Source: JAGTVG01 sp964389805 (lineage in GTDB: Bacteria; Bacteroidota; Bacteroidia; Cytophagales; Cyclobacteriaceae). From it: a DNA stretch of 12,217 bases. The stretch spans positions 1 through 12,217 of the forward strand of contig CAYMFU010000157.1 of assembly GCA_964389805.1 (NCBI GenBank). The letters are read 5' to 3'. Made by a program: the position numbers and the translations under genes. Shown one piece after another: positions 1 to 6,845 of this stretch. Under the pieces are notes generated by a model. The model worked only from the letters and a program-made list of their open reading frames with translations. It ran no database searches and had not been told where the DNA came from. Positions within the stretch are counted from its first letter, which is position 1, and each line of letters opens with the position of its first letter.

Positions 1-2442
1 TCCATTTTCTGTAGATTTCGGACGTACAATTAACAAACATCTGCCCCGGAAGGTTGTGCATTCAGGTTGTTGAAAGCTTTTTATATCCTTTGGATTTCCG
101 TTTCCGACTCCAGCTAATTCTCCATTACCAGAAATCTGGAAGTTAACAGGCACATTTGCATCAGGCATGCGCAACCCGGATTCATCAATTATCTCCACTG
201 TTATATAGGCCAGATCATTTCGGTCAGCTTTTATTTCCATTCTATCTACAGATAATTTTATCGAATGAGGTTTCCCTGTTGTTGTAAGGGATCTGGATTC
301 AATCTGCTTTCCATTCTTATAACCTATAGCCTTTAGTTTTCCAGGTTGATATTCAATATTTATATTGGATCTTAGCCTTGAAGAATCCTGTAAATCAACC
401 ACCGCCACTTTATTCCCATTTAATTCCATAATTACAGAGTCACAGATTGTGTAAATTGAAGCAGACATTTTTTTGCCTTCATACCCTTCCCAGTTCCAGC
501 TTTGGGTCTCATCCGGCCAGCCCCAGAAACTTACTATTTCTTTCCTTCCATCTGGAATTGGGGTATGTACAGCAATTTCGAGTTCACTGATTCCCCAAAT
601 CACGTCCCTGTAGTATGATTGAGGTTTTTTAAATCCACATAAATCGATATCTCCACAATAGGCATTAAACCAGGGCCATTCTTTCTTTTCATTATCCAGC
701 AAAGCATTTCCAATCCCGGCTTCTCCCAGATAATCCATACTTGTCCATAGAAAATCGCCAATAATCCAGGGATATTCCTCTACCAGATGCCAATTATCAA
801 ACGCATCTCCGGCTATTGATTCAGTTCCAAGGATAATCCGATCTGGAAAAAGATCGTGATCTTCTTCATATCGCTTCCATTGATAATTATACCCAGCTAC
901 ATCAAGTAATGCAAATGCGGGTTCTGTATCCTCCCAGGGGCGTCCGGGAAATTCCCAGAAACCACAAATTCCAGCAGTTACCGGCCTGGATTGATCCATT
1001 GATTTTACTTTTTCTTTTAATACTTTAGTTAAATGTAGCCCGGAAGAATCTCCTCTCTCATTAATTTCATTACCAATACTCCATATTATAACGGAAGGAT
1101 GATTGCGGTCACGAAGTACCATGGATTCGATATCTCGTTCCCACCAATCATCAAAATACAAATTATAATCTTTCTGATTCTTAGGTCTTTGCCATTGATC
1201 GAAGGATTCATCCATCACCAGAACGCCTAATTTATCGCAAGCATCGAGGAATTGGCGTGAAGGTGGATTATGGCTGGTACGTATGCCATTATATCCAAAC
1301 GACTTCATAAGTTCAACTCTCCTATACTCTGCCCTGTCAATAGCCGCTGCGCCCAGGGGACCATTATCATGGTGCATATTTCCTCCTTTTATGAGAATGG
1401 TCTCACCATTAAGTTGGAAACCTTTATCCATTGAAAAATCTATGGTTCTTATTCCAAAGGTTGTTGACAATTGATCAACGATTTTACCATCTAAGATGAG
1501 GTTTATTTTCGCCAGATACAGATTTGGAGTCTCCAGCGACCATAACTGAGGACTTTCTACTGGATAAGATCCCTTGAACAAACCAGTAATACCTGATTCC
1601 AATACTTCATTTTGTTTATTTTTGACAACCTCTTCGCCATTGGGATCGATAATCAAGGTTTCAATAATAAATTCCTTGGAATGATCAAAGTAGTTAATCA
1701 CAGAAGCATCGATCTTTACGGCAGCTTTTTCTTCCCCAGATTGCGAAGTTGTAGTAAAAATTCCCCAACGATCGAGATGCAGTGGATCGGTAATACTTAA
1801 CCAGGTATGCCTGTAAATACCGGAACCGCTATACCATCTGCTGTTCCGGCCATCATTAACCACTTTAACCGATAATATATTGTCACTACCATCGACTTTC
1901 AGATAAGGTGTAATATCATATGCAAAGGCCGTATATCCATATGGATGATTTCCCAAATGTTTGCCATTTATCCAGACATCTGCGTTCATATAAACACCAT
2001 CAAAGGTGATCTTAACAATTTTGCCTACATCCTGAGGTAGCAAGGTAAAATGCTTCCTGTACCATCCAACTCCACCAAGAACATATCCGGTAGATATATC
2101 TCCGGGACTATCGGGGGAAAACGGTCCTTCGGGTGTTGGACTGACATCCTGGTACTGATCTTTCAATAAATCCAGGTCTTCAATACTCCAGTCATGCGGG
2201 AGATCCAATATTCGCCATTCTGAATCATCGAATGAGGGATCTTCCGCTCCTTTGACTTCTCCTTTAAGAAATTTCCAGTTAGCATCAAATAGTCTATCAT
2301 GTACATTATAATTATACATTGCTTCTATTGACTCGAAACCAATCGAATTCTCATAGTCATTATAATAACATGACTGAGTGAGCAGTAATATGGACACCAA
2401 TAGTGCAAAAAGTTTAATCCTGAATTTATATGGTGTGAACAT
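1..2442 (-). CDS. GH2 glycoside hydrolase, beta-galactosidase-like, exported; 3' end cut by window edge
   Basis: This frame is open from an ATG at 2442-2440 to the left edge, giving 814 codons without a stop; an in-frame TAA at 2457-2455 rules out a longer start. The N-terminus has a basic segment, a hydrophobic stretch (residues about 11-22) and Cys25 after LLLTQS, so it is probably exported and perhaps a lipoprotein, although the lipobox is imperfect. Order of domains: sugar-binding beta-sandwich (about 50-215), Ig-like domain (about 215-330, ending in FGIR), TIM barrel (about 335-615), DUF4982-like domain (about 620-690, with WGWPDE and SWNW) and a GH2 C-terminal C5-like domain (about 725 onward). 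The likely acid/base is Glu459 in WSIGNE and the nucleophile Glu541 in ILGTES; NMHHD (about 355-359) and DFLW fit the barrel. Family members cleave terminal beta-galactosides, but glucuronidase or another GH2 specificity cannot be excluded. Only the last few dozen residues seem to be missing. No other polysaccharide-utilisation genes are visible. Confidence 0.93.
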   Translation of the reverse strand, partial: MFTPYKFRIKLFALLVSILLLTQSCYYNDYENSIGFESIEAMYNYNVHDRLFDANWKFLKGEVKGAEDPSFDDSEWRILDLPHDWSIEDLDLLKDQYQDVSPTPEGPFSPDSPGDISTGYVLGGVGWYRKHFTLLPQDVGKIVKITFDGVYMNADVWINGKHLGNHPYGYTAFAYDITPYLKVDGSDNILSVKVVNDGRNSRWYSGSGIYRHTWLSITDPLHLDRWGIFTTTSQSGEEKAAVKIDASVINYFDHSKEFIIETLIIDPNGEEVVKNKQNEVLESGITGLFKGSYPVESPQLWSLETPNLYLAKINLILDGKIVDQLSTTFGIRTIDFSMDKGFQLNGETILIKGGNMHHDNGPLGAAAIDRAEYRRVELMKSFGYNGIRTSHNPPSRQFLDACDKLGVLVMDESFDQWQRPKNQKDYNLYFDDWWERDIESMVLRDRNHPSVIIWSIGNEINERGDSSGLHLTKVLKEKVKSMDQSRPVTAGICGFWEFPGRPWEDTEPAFALLDVAGYNYQWKRYEEDHDLFPDRIILGTESIAGDAFDNWHLVEEYPWIIGDFLWTSMDYLGEAGIGNALLDNEKKEWPWFNAYCGDIDLCGFKKPQSYYRDVIWGISELEIAVHTPIPDGRKEIVSFWGWPDETQSWNWEGYEGKKMSASIYTICDSVIMELNGNKVAVVDLQDSSRLRSNINIEYQPGKLKAIGYKNGKQIESRSLTTTGKPHSIKLSVDRMEIKADRNDLAYITVEIIDESGLRMPDANVPVNFQISGNGELAGVGNGNPKDIKSFQQPECTTFRGRCLLIVRPKSTENG

Positions 2443-2541
2443 TGTTAAAAAAATTTAAGATTTTACCGTCGCCTTGAAAATAACTCAATTGCTGTTTTAT
2501 TGCAATTCTTTTCTGGAATAGTGGATTGGATGTCAGAATTA

Positions 2542-2559
2542 ATTGAATCGAAATTCAAT
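2542..2559 (-). repeat. Perfect 7-bp hairpin with TTCG loop between permease and GH2 genes
   Basis: Read on the minus strand, this is ATTGAAT, loop TTCG, ATTCAAT: a perfect inverted repeat with a four-base loop. It lies 41 bases after the permease stop and 99 bases before the GH2 start. UUCG tetraloops are unusually stable in RNA, but mostly when closed by C-G; here the closing pair is U-A and the stem is AT-rich. No run of T follows on the minus strand, so it is not a standard intrinsic terminator. It could be an operator palindrome, an RNA processing or stability element, or chance. The rest of the 158-base spacer shows nothing firm. Confidence 0.35.
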
Positions 2560-2600
2560 ATAGAGCAGCCTTCAATTGATTTGTAAGATCTTGCAGTTAA

Positions 2601-5045
2601 TTACTCATTTCGTAAGGTTTCAGCTGGATTGGTTCTTATTGCTGAAAATCCCTGGTAACTAATTGAACTCAAAAGAACGGCAAGGCTAATTAAGGCAGCC
2701 AGAAATAGTGAAACAGGTCCAATATTGATCCGGAATTCAAAATCTGTCAACCATTTATTCATGACATAAACCGTAGCAGGAAATGATACGATTATGGCAA
2801 CAAATAGAAGTATAACAAATCTTTTTGAAAGGATTAAAAAAATATTGGTCTTTGATGCGCCGAAAACTTTCCGGATTGATATTTCTTTGAGCTTTCCTGT
2901 AAGTGAAAGGGTAGATAATCCAAATAACCCCAAACAACCAATAATGATAGCGAGCATCGAGGAACTTGTAACCACCTTTGAGAGGTTCTGCTCACCTTCA
3001 TACTGTTCTTTCAGATTTTCATCTATAAAGCTGTAATCAAAAGGTTCTCCCGGGAAAACTTTATTCCATTCAGAACGAATCGTTTCTATACCCTCCTGAA
3101 TTCTGCCACCTTCAAGCCTTACAAATACTTTTGGTACCTCAGAACTGCTAATATTAACATTATGCGCACCAGAGAAGCCAATTTCAACATTCATCGCCAG
3201 TAATAATGGATTGATTTTAGTATGCAATGAAGCAATGTGAAAATCTTTTACAACTCCAATTATTTCATGATCCATGAATTCATCATTAGGAATTCGATCA
3301 CCAATTGGATTTTCCAGGCCATATTCTTTAACAAAAGCTTCATTTACAATAACCGACCGTTTCATGTCCGCCTGGTTATCCTTCTCGAAATTCCTGCCTT
3401 GTACGATTTCCATTGTCATAGCCGGAATGAAATCAGCATTAACAGTATTATAATTAAACCAGTTGGATTCATCATTTTCATCCTGATATCCTATGCGGGT
3501 CCACCCACCGGGTTCAAATGTATGTGAAGCGATTCCCGTCGAAATAATTCCAGGTTTGTTTGAAACGGCATTGTCTAAAATGGCAGCTTTATCCATGCCT
3601 CGTTTCACCACGTCCCTCAAACCTTTAGCCTCTCCTACTCTTACAGGAACGACTACTACATGTTCTTTGTCAAAACCGAGGTTTTTATTTTGCAGATAAT
3701 TTAATTGATCTTTCATAATTACAGTACAAGCAATCATGAAAACGGTTAATGCAAACTGCCCTGCAACCAGAATTGAACCTAAAGTATTATTCCCTTTACC
3801 TAGTCGAATATCACCTTTTATTATGTCAAGTGGTTTAAAACCAGAAATGATCAATGCAGGATATATCCCAGCAATTAAACCGGTTATTACAGTGATACCT
3901 GATATCAGGAGTATATTTTTTAAATCGAGAGTGAACTTCAGCTTTACATCTGCCAGTTCATTGAACCAGGGTAGAATTATGTAGGACATTATCAAACCAA
4001 TAATTAAAGCCAGAATAGCTAATAGTATTGACTCGCCCAGAAATTGGAGAATAATTTGTTTTCGATTAGCCCCGGATGATTTTCTGATCCCAATTTCCTT
4101 GGCTCTTGAAAAAGACCTTCCTAATGAAAGAGTAATAAAGTTAATACATGCAATCAGTAATACAAAAATAGAAATACCGGCAAGTATTAATGTATATTTT
4201 GGATCGCTCACTGGTACATTCCCTTCCGGCATATCCGTATTCAGGTGAATATCTGTAAGTGGTTGCAGGAAAATGGCAAACTCAACTTCCTCAAGATCAT
4301 CTCCCATTACCTGTTCCACCAGGCTTGAGAATTTCGGCTCCAGTTCTTCCTTATTTACTTGATTATGTAGTAAAACATAGGTTTCCCCAGTGATCATATT
4401 CCAGGATGTCAGCATAGGAGCTGGGAAAATGTCTTTTGTGTGTATATCTGATATGAGAAAGTTAAATCGTATACTGGAATTTGAAGGAATGTCTTTTATT
4501 ACTGCTTTTACTGTAAAATTTTTCTGTTCACCCCCGACCTCAATTATTAGTAATTCATTGATGACATCAGTCCTGCCAAAATACTTTTCAGCCATTTCTT
4601 CAGTTAGAACAATCGAACTTGGATCGGTTAAAACATTCTGAGTTTCCCCAGTGATAATGGAAAATGAAAACATATTAAAAAAATCTTCACTGGCTATGTG
4701 GATCTCTTCCGGAAATGAATTCTCACCTTTATAAACCTGGTGGAAAAACGACGTAAGGATTGTAAATCCCTCTATTTCAGGGTAATTATCTTTTAGCTGT
4801 TTGCCCATAATAAAAGGTGTATGTACACCTACTCCTTCCCTGGCTCCTCTTTTAAATTTAGTATAAGGTCTGTATACCCTGTCAGCCTTAGCATGAAATT
4901 TGTCAAAGGTTATTTCATTTCGTACATAAAATATAACAATGATAGTGCAAGCGATTGCCAGTGCCAGTCCAAAAATATTAATGAAGGAGAATATTTTGTA
5001 TTTGAAAATATTGCGCAGGGTAATTTTGAGGTAATTTTTTAACAT
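2601..5045 (-). CDS. ABC transporter permease, MacB/FtsX type, eight transmembrane helices
   Basis: This 814-residue inner-membrane protein has the duplicated FtsX layout. One helix (about 20-41) is followed by a MacB-like extracytoplasmic domain (about 42-283). Three helices follow (about 284-305, 339-360, 378-400), then a fifth (about 424-445), a second extracytoplasmic domain (about 446-693) and a final three helices (about 694-716, 743-763, 776-797). Each FtsX half has the cytoplasmic coupling motif just after its first helix: KEIGIRKSSGA (about 316-326) and KEISIRKVFGA (about 720-730). The start MLKNYLKITLRN and the end TNPAETLRNE are typical of the Bacteroidota 'lone permease' family. 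Such proteins use a separate MacB-like ATPase to drive extrusion or mechanotransmission of lipids, peptides or lipoproteins; the substrate cannot be read from the sequence, and no ATPase gene lies in the window. It has its own 295-base upstream region, so it is probably transcribed separately from the signalling operon. Confidence 0.93.
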   Translation of the reverse strand: MLKNYLKITLRNIFKYKIFSFINIFGLALAIACTIIVIFYVRNEITFDKFHAKADRVYRPYTKFKRGAREGVGVHTPFIMGKQLKDNYPEIEGFTILTSFFHQVYKGENSFPEEIHIASEDFFNMFSFSIITGETQNVLTDPSSIVLTEEMAEKYFGRTDVINELLIIEVGGEQKNFTVKAVIKDIPSNSSIRFNFLISDIHTKDIFPAPMLTSWNMITGETYVLLHNQVNKEELEPKFSSLVEQVMGDDLEEVEFAIFLQPLTDIHLNTDMPEGNVPVSDPKYTLILAGISIFVLLIACINFITLSLGRSFSRAKEIGIRKSSGANRKQIILQFLGESILLAILALIIGLIMSYIILPWFNELADVKLKFTLDLKNILLISGITVITGLIAGIYPALIISGFKPLDIIKGDIRLGKGNNTLGSILVAGQFALTVFMIACTVIMKDQLNYLQNKNLGFDKEHVVVVPVRVGEAKGLRDVVKRGMDKAAILDNAVSNKPGIISTGIASHTFEPGGWTRIGYQDENDESNWFNYNTVNADFIPAMTMEIVQGRNFEKDNQADMKRSVIVNEAFVKEYGLENPIGDRIPNDEFMDHEIIGVVKDFHIASLHTKINPLLLAMNVEIGFSGAHNVNISSSEVPKVFVRLEGGRIQEGIETIRSEWNKVFPGEPFDYSFIDENLKEQYEGEQNLSKVVTSSSMLAIIIGCLGLFGLSTLSLTGKLKEISIRKVFGASKTNIFLILSKRFVILLFVAIIVSFPATVYVMNKWLTDFEFRINIGPVSLFLAALISLAVLLSSISYQGFSAIRTNPAETLRNE

Positions 5046-5054
5046 AGGTATATG

Positions 5055-5121
5055 TGTTAATATTGGCTAAATTAAAAAAACATGTGTTAAAACTATGTGG
5101 AAGACTGTTAAGAGATGTTAA
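5055..5121. promoter_or_regulatory. Cluster of four TGTTAA words upstream of the permease gene (possible operator)
   Basis: On the plus strand TGTTAA occurs at 5055-5060, 5085-5090, 5106-5111 and 5116-5121, so the distances between copies are 30, 21 and 10 bases, close to whole helical turns. The first two copies extend to a shared ATGTGTTAA. All lie 10-76 bases upstream of the permease start at 5045. A minus-strand TAGTTTTA at 5095-5088 resembles the Bacteroidota -7 element TAnnTTTG, but no good -33 TTG sits at the right distance. Repeats in phase upstream of a start are what a cooperative regulator would need. In AT-rich DNA such a six-base word also recurs by chance, so the regulatory reading is an inference. 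Confidence 0.3.
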
Positions 5122-5194
5122 TAGTTACAGATTTCTTAAATAAAGATGGACTCAGGATAAAAAAAGTTCTAAATCAGGCGTGTATTTTTGATTA

Positions 5195-5226
5195 ACAAGG
5201 ATGTTCAAGCAACAGTTAATCCTTGT
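5195..5226. repeat. Inverted repeat ACAAGGAT / ATCCTTGT in the spacer before the permease gene
   Basis: The arms at 5195-5202 and 5219-5226 are perfect 8-bp reverse complements around a 16-base centre. Inside the centre TGTT and AACA could pair as well, extending the structure. No T-run follows on the minus strand, so a terminator is unlikely. It may be an operator or a weak RNA stem. It sits about 150 bases upstream of the permease start. Confidence 0.3.
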
Positions 5227-5310
5227 ATTAACTAATTGTTGAAAATATCTGAGAACATGATATTAGTGATATTTGTAGTTTATTTTCGTATTGAAAAAAA
5301 TTCACTTCAT

Positions 5311-5349
5311 AAAAATATCATTTTTCTGGTCTGGATAAACTTAATCCAG
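5311..5349 (-). terminator. Possible weak terminator of the signalling operon
   Basis: Two short hairpins sit at the end of the cyclase gene. The first, CTGGAT / ATCCAG (5349-5344 and 5336-5331), has a 7-base loop that contains the stop codon. The second, AAAAAT / ATTTTT (5325-5320 and 5316-5311), has a 3-base loop and ends in five T on the minus strand; a further T-run follows at about 5301-5295. The stems are short and AT-rich, so efficiency would be low. It is placed correctly for an operon end, which is the main argument for it. Confidence 0.25.
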
Positions 5350-6381
5350 CACTTCGTAGATAATGGTTGTGTTTGCTTTGTTTTTAAGACTTACTTCCCC
5401 GACTTTTTTACAGTGAAATGATTCCTTTACCTTTTCATAGTTAGACTCTGCAATTATAATCTGTCCATCAGTCGCTACAGATTGCAATCTTTGGGCGGTA
5501 TTTACCTCATCACCTATTACAGTATAGTCAAGCCTGCGTAATGTTGCGGATCCGATATTCCCGGAAATCATTTGACCACTGTTGATACCTATTGTAACAC
5601 ATGGAGAAAAGGTGATATCTTGAGAAATATTAGGTAACTCATTGATCAATTTTCTTGTGGCAAGGCATGCATCGATGGCCCTGTCCAGGTGATAGGCGCC
5701 CCGGAATACCGCCATGATCGCATCACCAATAAATTTATCAATTAACCCATCATGGGAAAGGATCTCTTTGACCATTACCTCAAAATAGCTGTTTAGTAAA
5801 TTTACGACCTTATCCGGTGCTTCCTTTTCGCTGATGGCACTGAAACCACAAATATCAATAAATGCAACGGTAGCTTCGACCGTTTCATTCTGCATGAGTG
5901 ATGATTCAAACTCCCGGGTATTCATGAAATTGAGGACAGTTTCATCCACATACATCTTAAGGATATTGTTTTCGTTAATGGCCTTTATGGTTTCCTGTAG
6001 CTGGTTAACATGTTTAATGGTTTTCTCCATAGTAAGTTCCAGGTCCTCGAAATTCACTGGCTTGGTTATAAAGTCAAAGGCACCGCGATTCATGGCTGTC
6101 CGGATATTATCCATATCTCCATAGGCGGATACGATAATTGACTTCAACAAAGCATGCTTTTCGTTTAATTCAGACAGTAAGGTTAAACCATCCATTTCCG
6201 GCATATTGATATCGCAAAGAACCAGTCCGACGTCATTATGCTTTTCCAGCTGCTCCAGTGCATGAACCCCATTGATGGCAAAAACAAATTCATAAGCCTG
6301 TTCACGTATTTTCTTGCGAAACTTTTGTTTGATCAGAACCTCAAGATCTGCTTCGTCGTCAACTACCAGTATTTTAACCAT
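5341..6381 (-). CDS. Response regulator with class III adenylate cyclase output (REC-cyclase)
   Basis: This 346-residue cytoplasmic protein has a receiver domain (about 1-125) joined by a helical linker (about 126-165, with LKMYVDETVLNFM) to a class III nucleotide cyclase domain (about 168-346). In the receiver the acidic pair Asp8/Asp9, phospho-acceptor Asp57 in LCDINMPEMDG, Ser85 and Lys107 in TKPV are all present. In the cyclase the two metal-binding aspartates are Asp176 (FIDICGF) and Asp220 (FIGDAIMAVF). Lys216 and Thr287 (DYTVIGD) match the ATP-selecting Lys/Thr pair of bacterial cyclases, and Asn294 and Arg298 (VNTAQR) match the transition-state residues. An active adenylate cyclase making cAMP on phosphorylation of Asp57 is therefore likely; guanylate cyclase would need different selector residues. 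The start ATG lies inside the previous gene and overlaps it by 8 bases, which implies translational coupling. The phosphate donor is probably one or both kinases of the same operon. Confidence 0.93.
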   Translation of the reverse strand: MVKILVVDDEADLEVLIKQKFRKKIREQAYEFVFAINGVHALEQLEKHNDVGLVLCDINMPEMDGLTLLSELNEKHALLKSIIVSAYGDMDNIRTAMNRGAFDFITKPVNFEDLELTMEKTIKHVNQLQETIKAINENNILKMYVDETVLNFMNTREFESSLMQNETVEATVAFIDICGFSAISEKEAPDKVVNLLNSYFEVMVKEILSHDGLIDKFIGDAIMAVFRGAYHLDRAIDACLATRKLINELPNISQDITFSPCVTIGINSGQMISGNIGSATLRRLDYTVIGDEVNTAQRLQSVATDGQIIIAESNYEKVKESFHCKKVGEVSLKNKANTTIIYEVLD

Positions 6382-6754
6382 TAATTCTAGTTTTTATCGT
6401 TTCTTTTAATGAACTAAAGTCAACAGGTTTGGTTATAAAATCATCCGCGCCCAATTCCATTGCTTTGTTGTAATTGTCTGCATCGCCATAGGCAGTGATC
6501 ATCATCACGACTGGTGGCGGTTGATGGTGCTTTTCTTTTATACTTTTTAGCAATTCGAGACCGCTCATCCCGGGCATATTAATATCCGAAAGGATAAGAA
6601 CCGCCTGATGAAGGTATTTTTGAAGACAATCCAGTGCCTCTTCTCCTGAATAAGCAAATACGAATTCTAATTCTCCATTTCTGATCTCGCGTCTGAACCG
6701 TTGCTGAAAAAGGGGTTGAATATCCTTTTCGTCATCTACTACAAGTATTTTCAT
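6374..6754 (-). CDS. Single-domain response regulator (CheY-like receiver)
   Basis: These 126 residues consist only of a receiver domain, with Asp7/Asp8, phospho-acceptor Asp57 in LSDINMPGMSG, Thr87 in MMITAYGD and Lys109 in FITKPVD. There is no output domain. It resembles the receiver of the downstream REC-cyclase along its whole length (KILVVDDE start, FRR/FRK-I helix, EFVFA strand, TKPV end), so the two are probably duplicates. Its stop overlaps the start of the cyclase gene. Likely roles for a stand-alone receiver between two kinases and a receiver-cyclase are phosphate sink, relay intermediate or allosteric partner; sequence alone does not choose between these. No clear Shine-Dalgarno sequence precedes the ATG. 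Confidence 0.95.
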   Translation of the reverse strand: MKILVVDDEKDIQPLFQQRFRREIRNGELEFVFAYSGEEALDCLQKYLHQAVLILSDINMPGMSGLELLKSIKEKHHQPPPVVMMITAYGDADNYNKAMELGADDFITKPVDFSSLKETIKTRING

Positions 6755-6843
6755 TTATCAGAATTTAGTTTATTTGTGTTAAAATTTTTCAAGCTTTTGG
6801 ATTCCACAGATCCCCGAATAGTATTTAAGGGTTGTTTCATCAT
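6751..6843 (-). CDS. Possible 30-residue small ORF between kinase and receiver (unproven)
   Basis: In the 91-base gap between the membrane kinase and the receiver, an ORF begins with ATGATG at 6843-6838, two bases after the kinase stop. It ends in a TGA that shares ATGA with the receiver start (6754-6751). The 30-residue product begins MMKQPLNTIRG, is basic and rich in Lys, Asn and Ser, and has no hydrophobic segment. The tight junctions at both ends are what a translationally coupled small gene would show, and it fills the gap completely. No ribosome-binding site is visible and a 30-codon ORF is not rare by chance. I recognise no family; it may be only a leader that carries ribosomes to the receiver start. 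Confidence 0.25.
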   Translation of the reverse strand: MMKQPLNTIRGSVESKSLKNFNTNKLNSDK

Positions 6844-6845
6844 AT

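Noticed and set aside
1283..1800. Plus-strand ORFs opposite the GH2 gene
   Set aside because: The minus-strand frame is continuous and has complete GH2 motifs, and the plus-strand products have no domain features.
2476..2505. Possible promoter for the GH2 gene: TTG, 20 bases, TATTTTC on the minus strand
   Set aside because: Spacing fits the Bacteroidota pattern, but the -7 element misses two of the consensus TAnnTTTG positions, so the match is too weak to annotate.
2484..2507. Small inverted repeat AATTGC / GCAATT upstream of GH2
   Set aside because: Six-base AT-rich arms with a nine-base loop and no T-run on the transcribed strand; easily a chance match.
5236..5421. Plus-strand ORF of 61 codons across the spacer and the end of the cyclase gene
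   Set aside because: It begins with a TTG, overlaps a solid gene antisense, has composition expected from AT-rich DNA and shows no recognisable family.
6755..6845. Separate promoter or terminator between the membrane kinase and the receiver
   Set aside because: I find no GC-rich stem with a T-run and no good TAnnTTTG element; continuous operon transcription is simpler.
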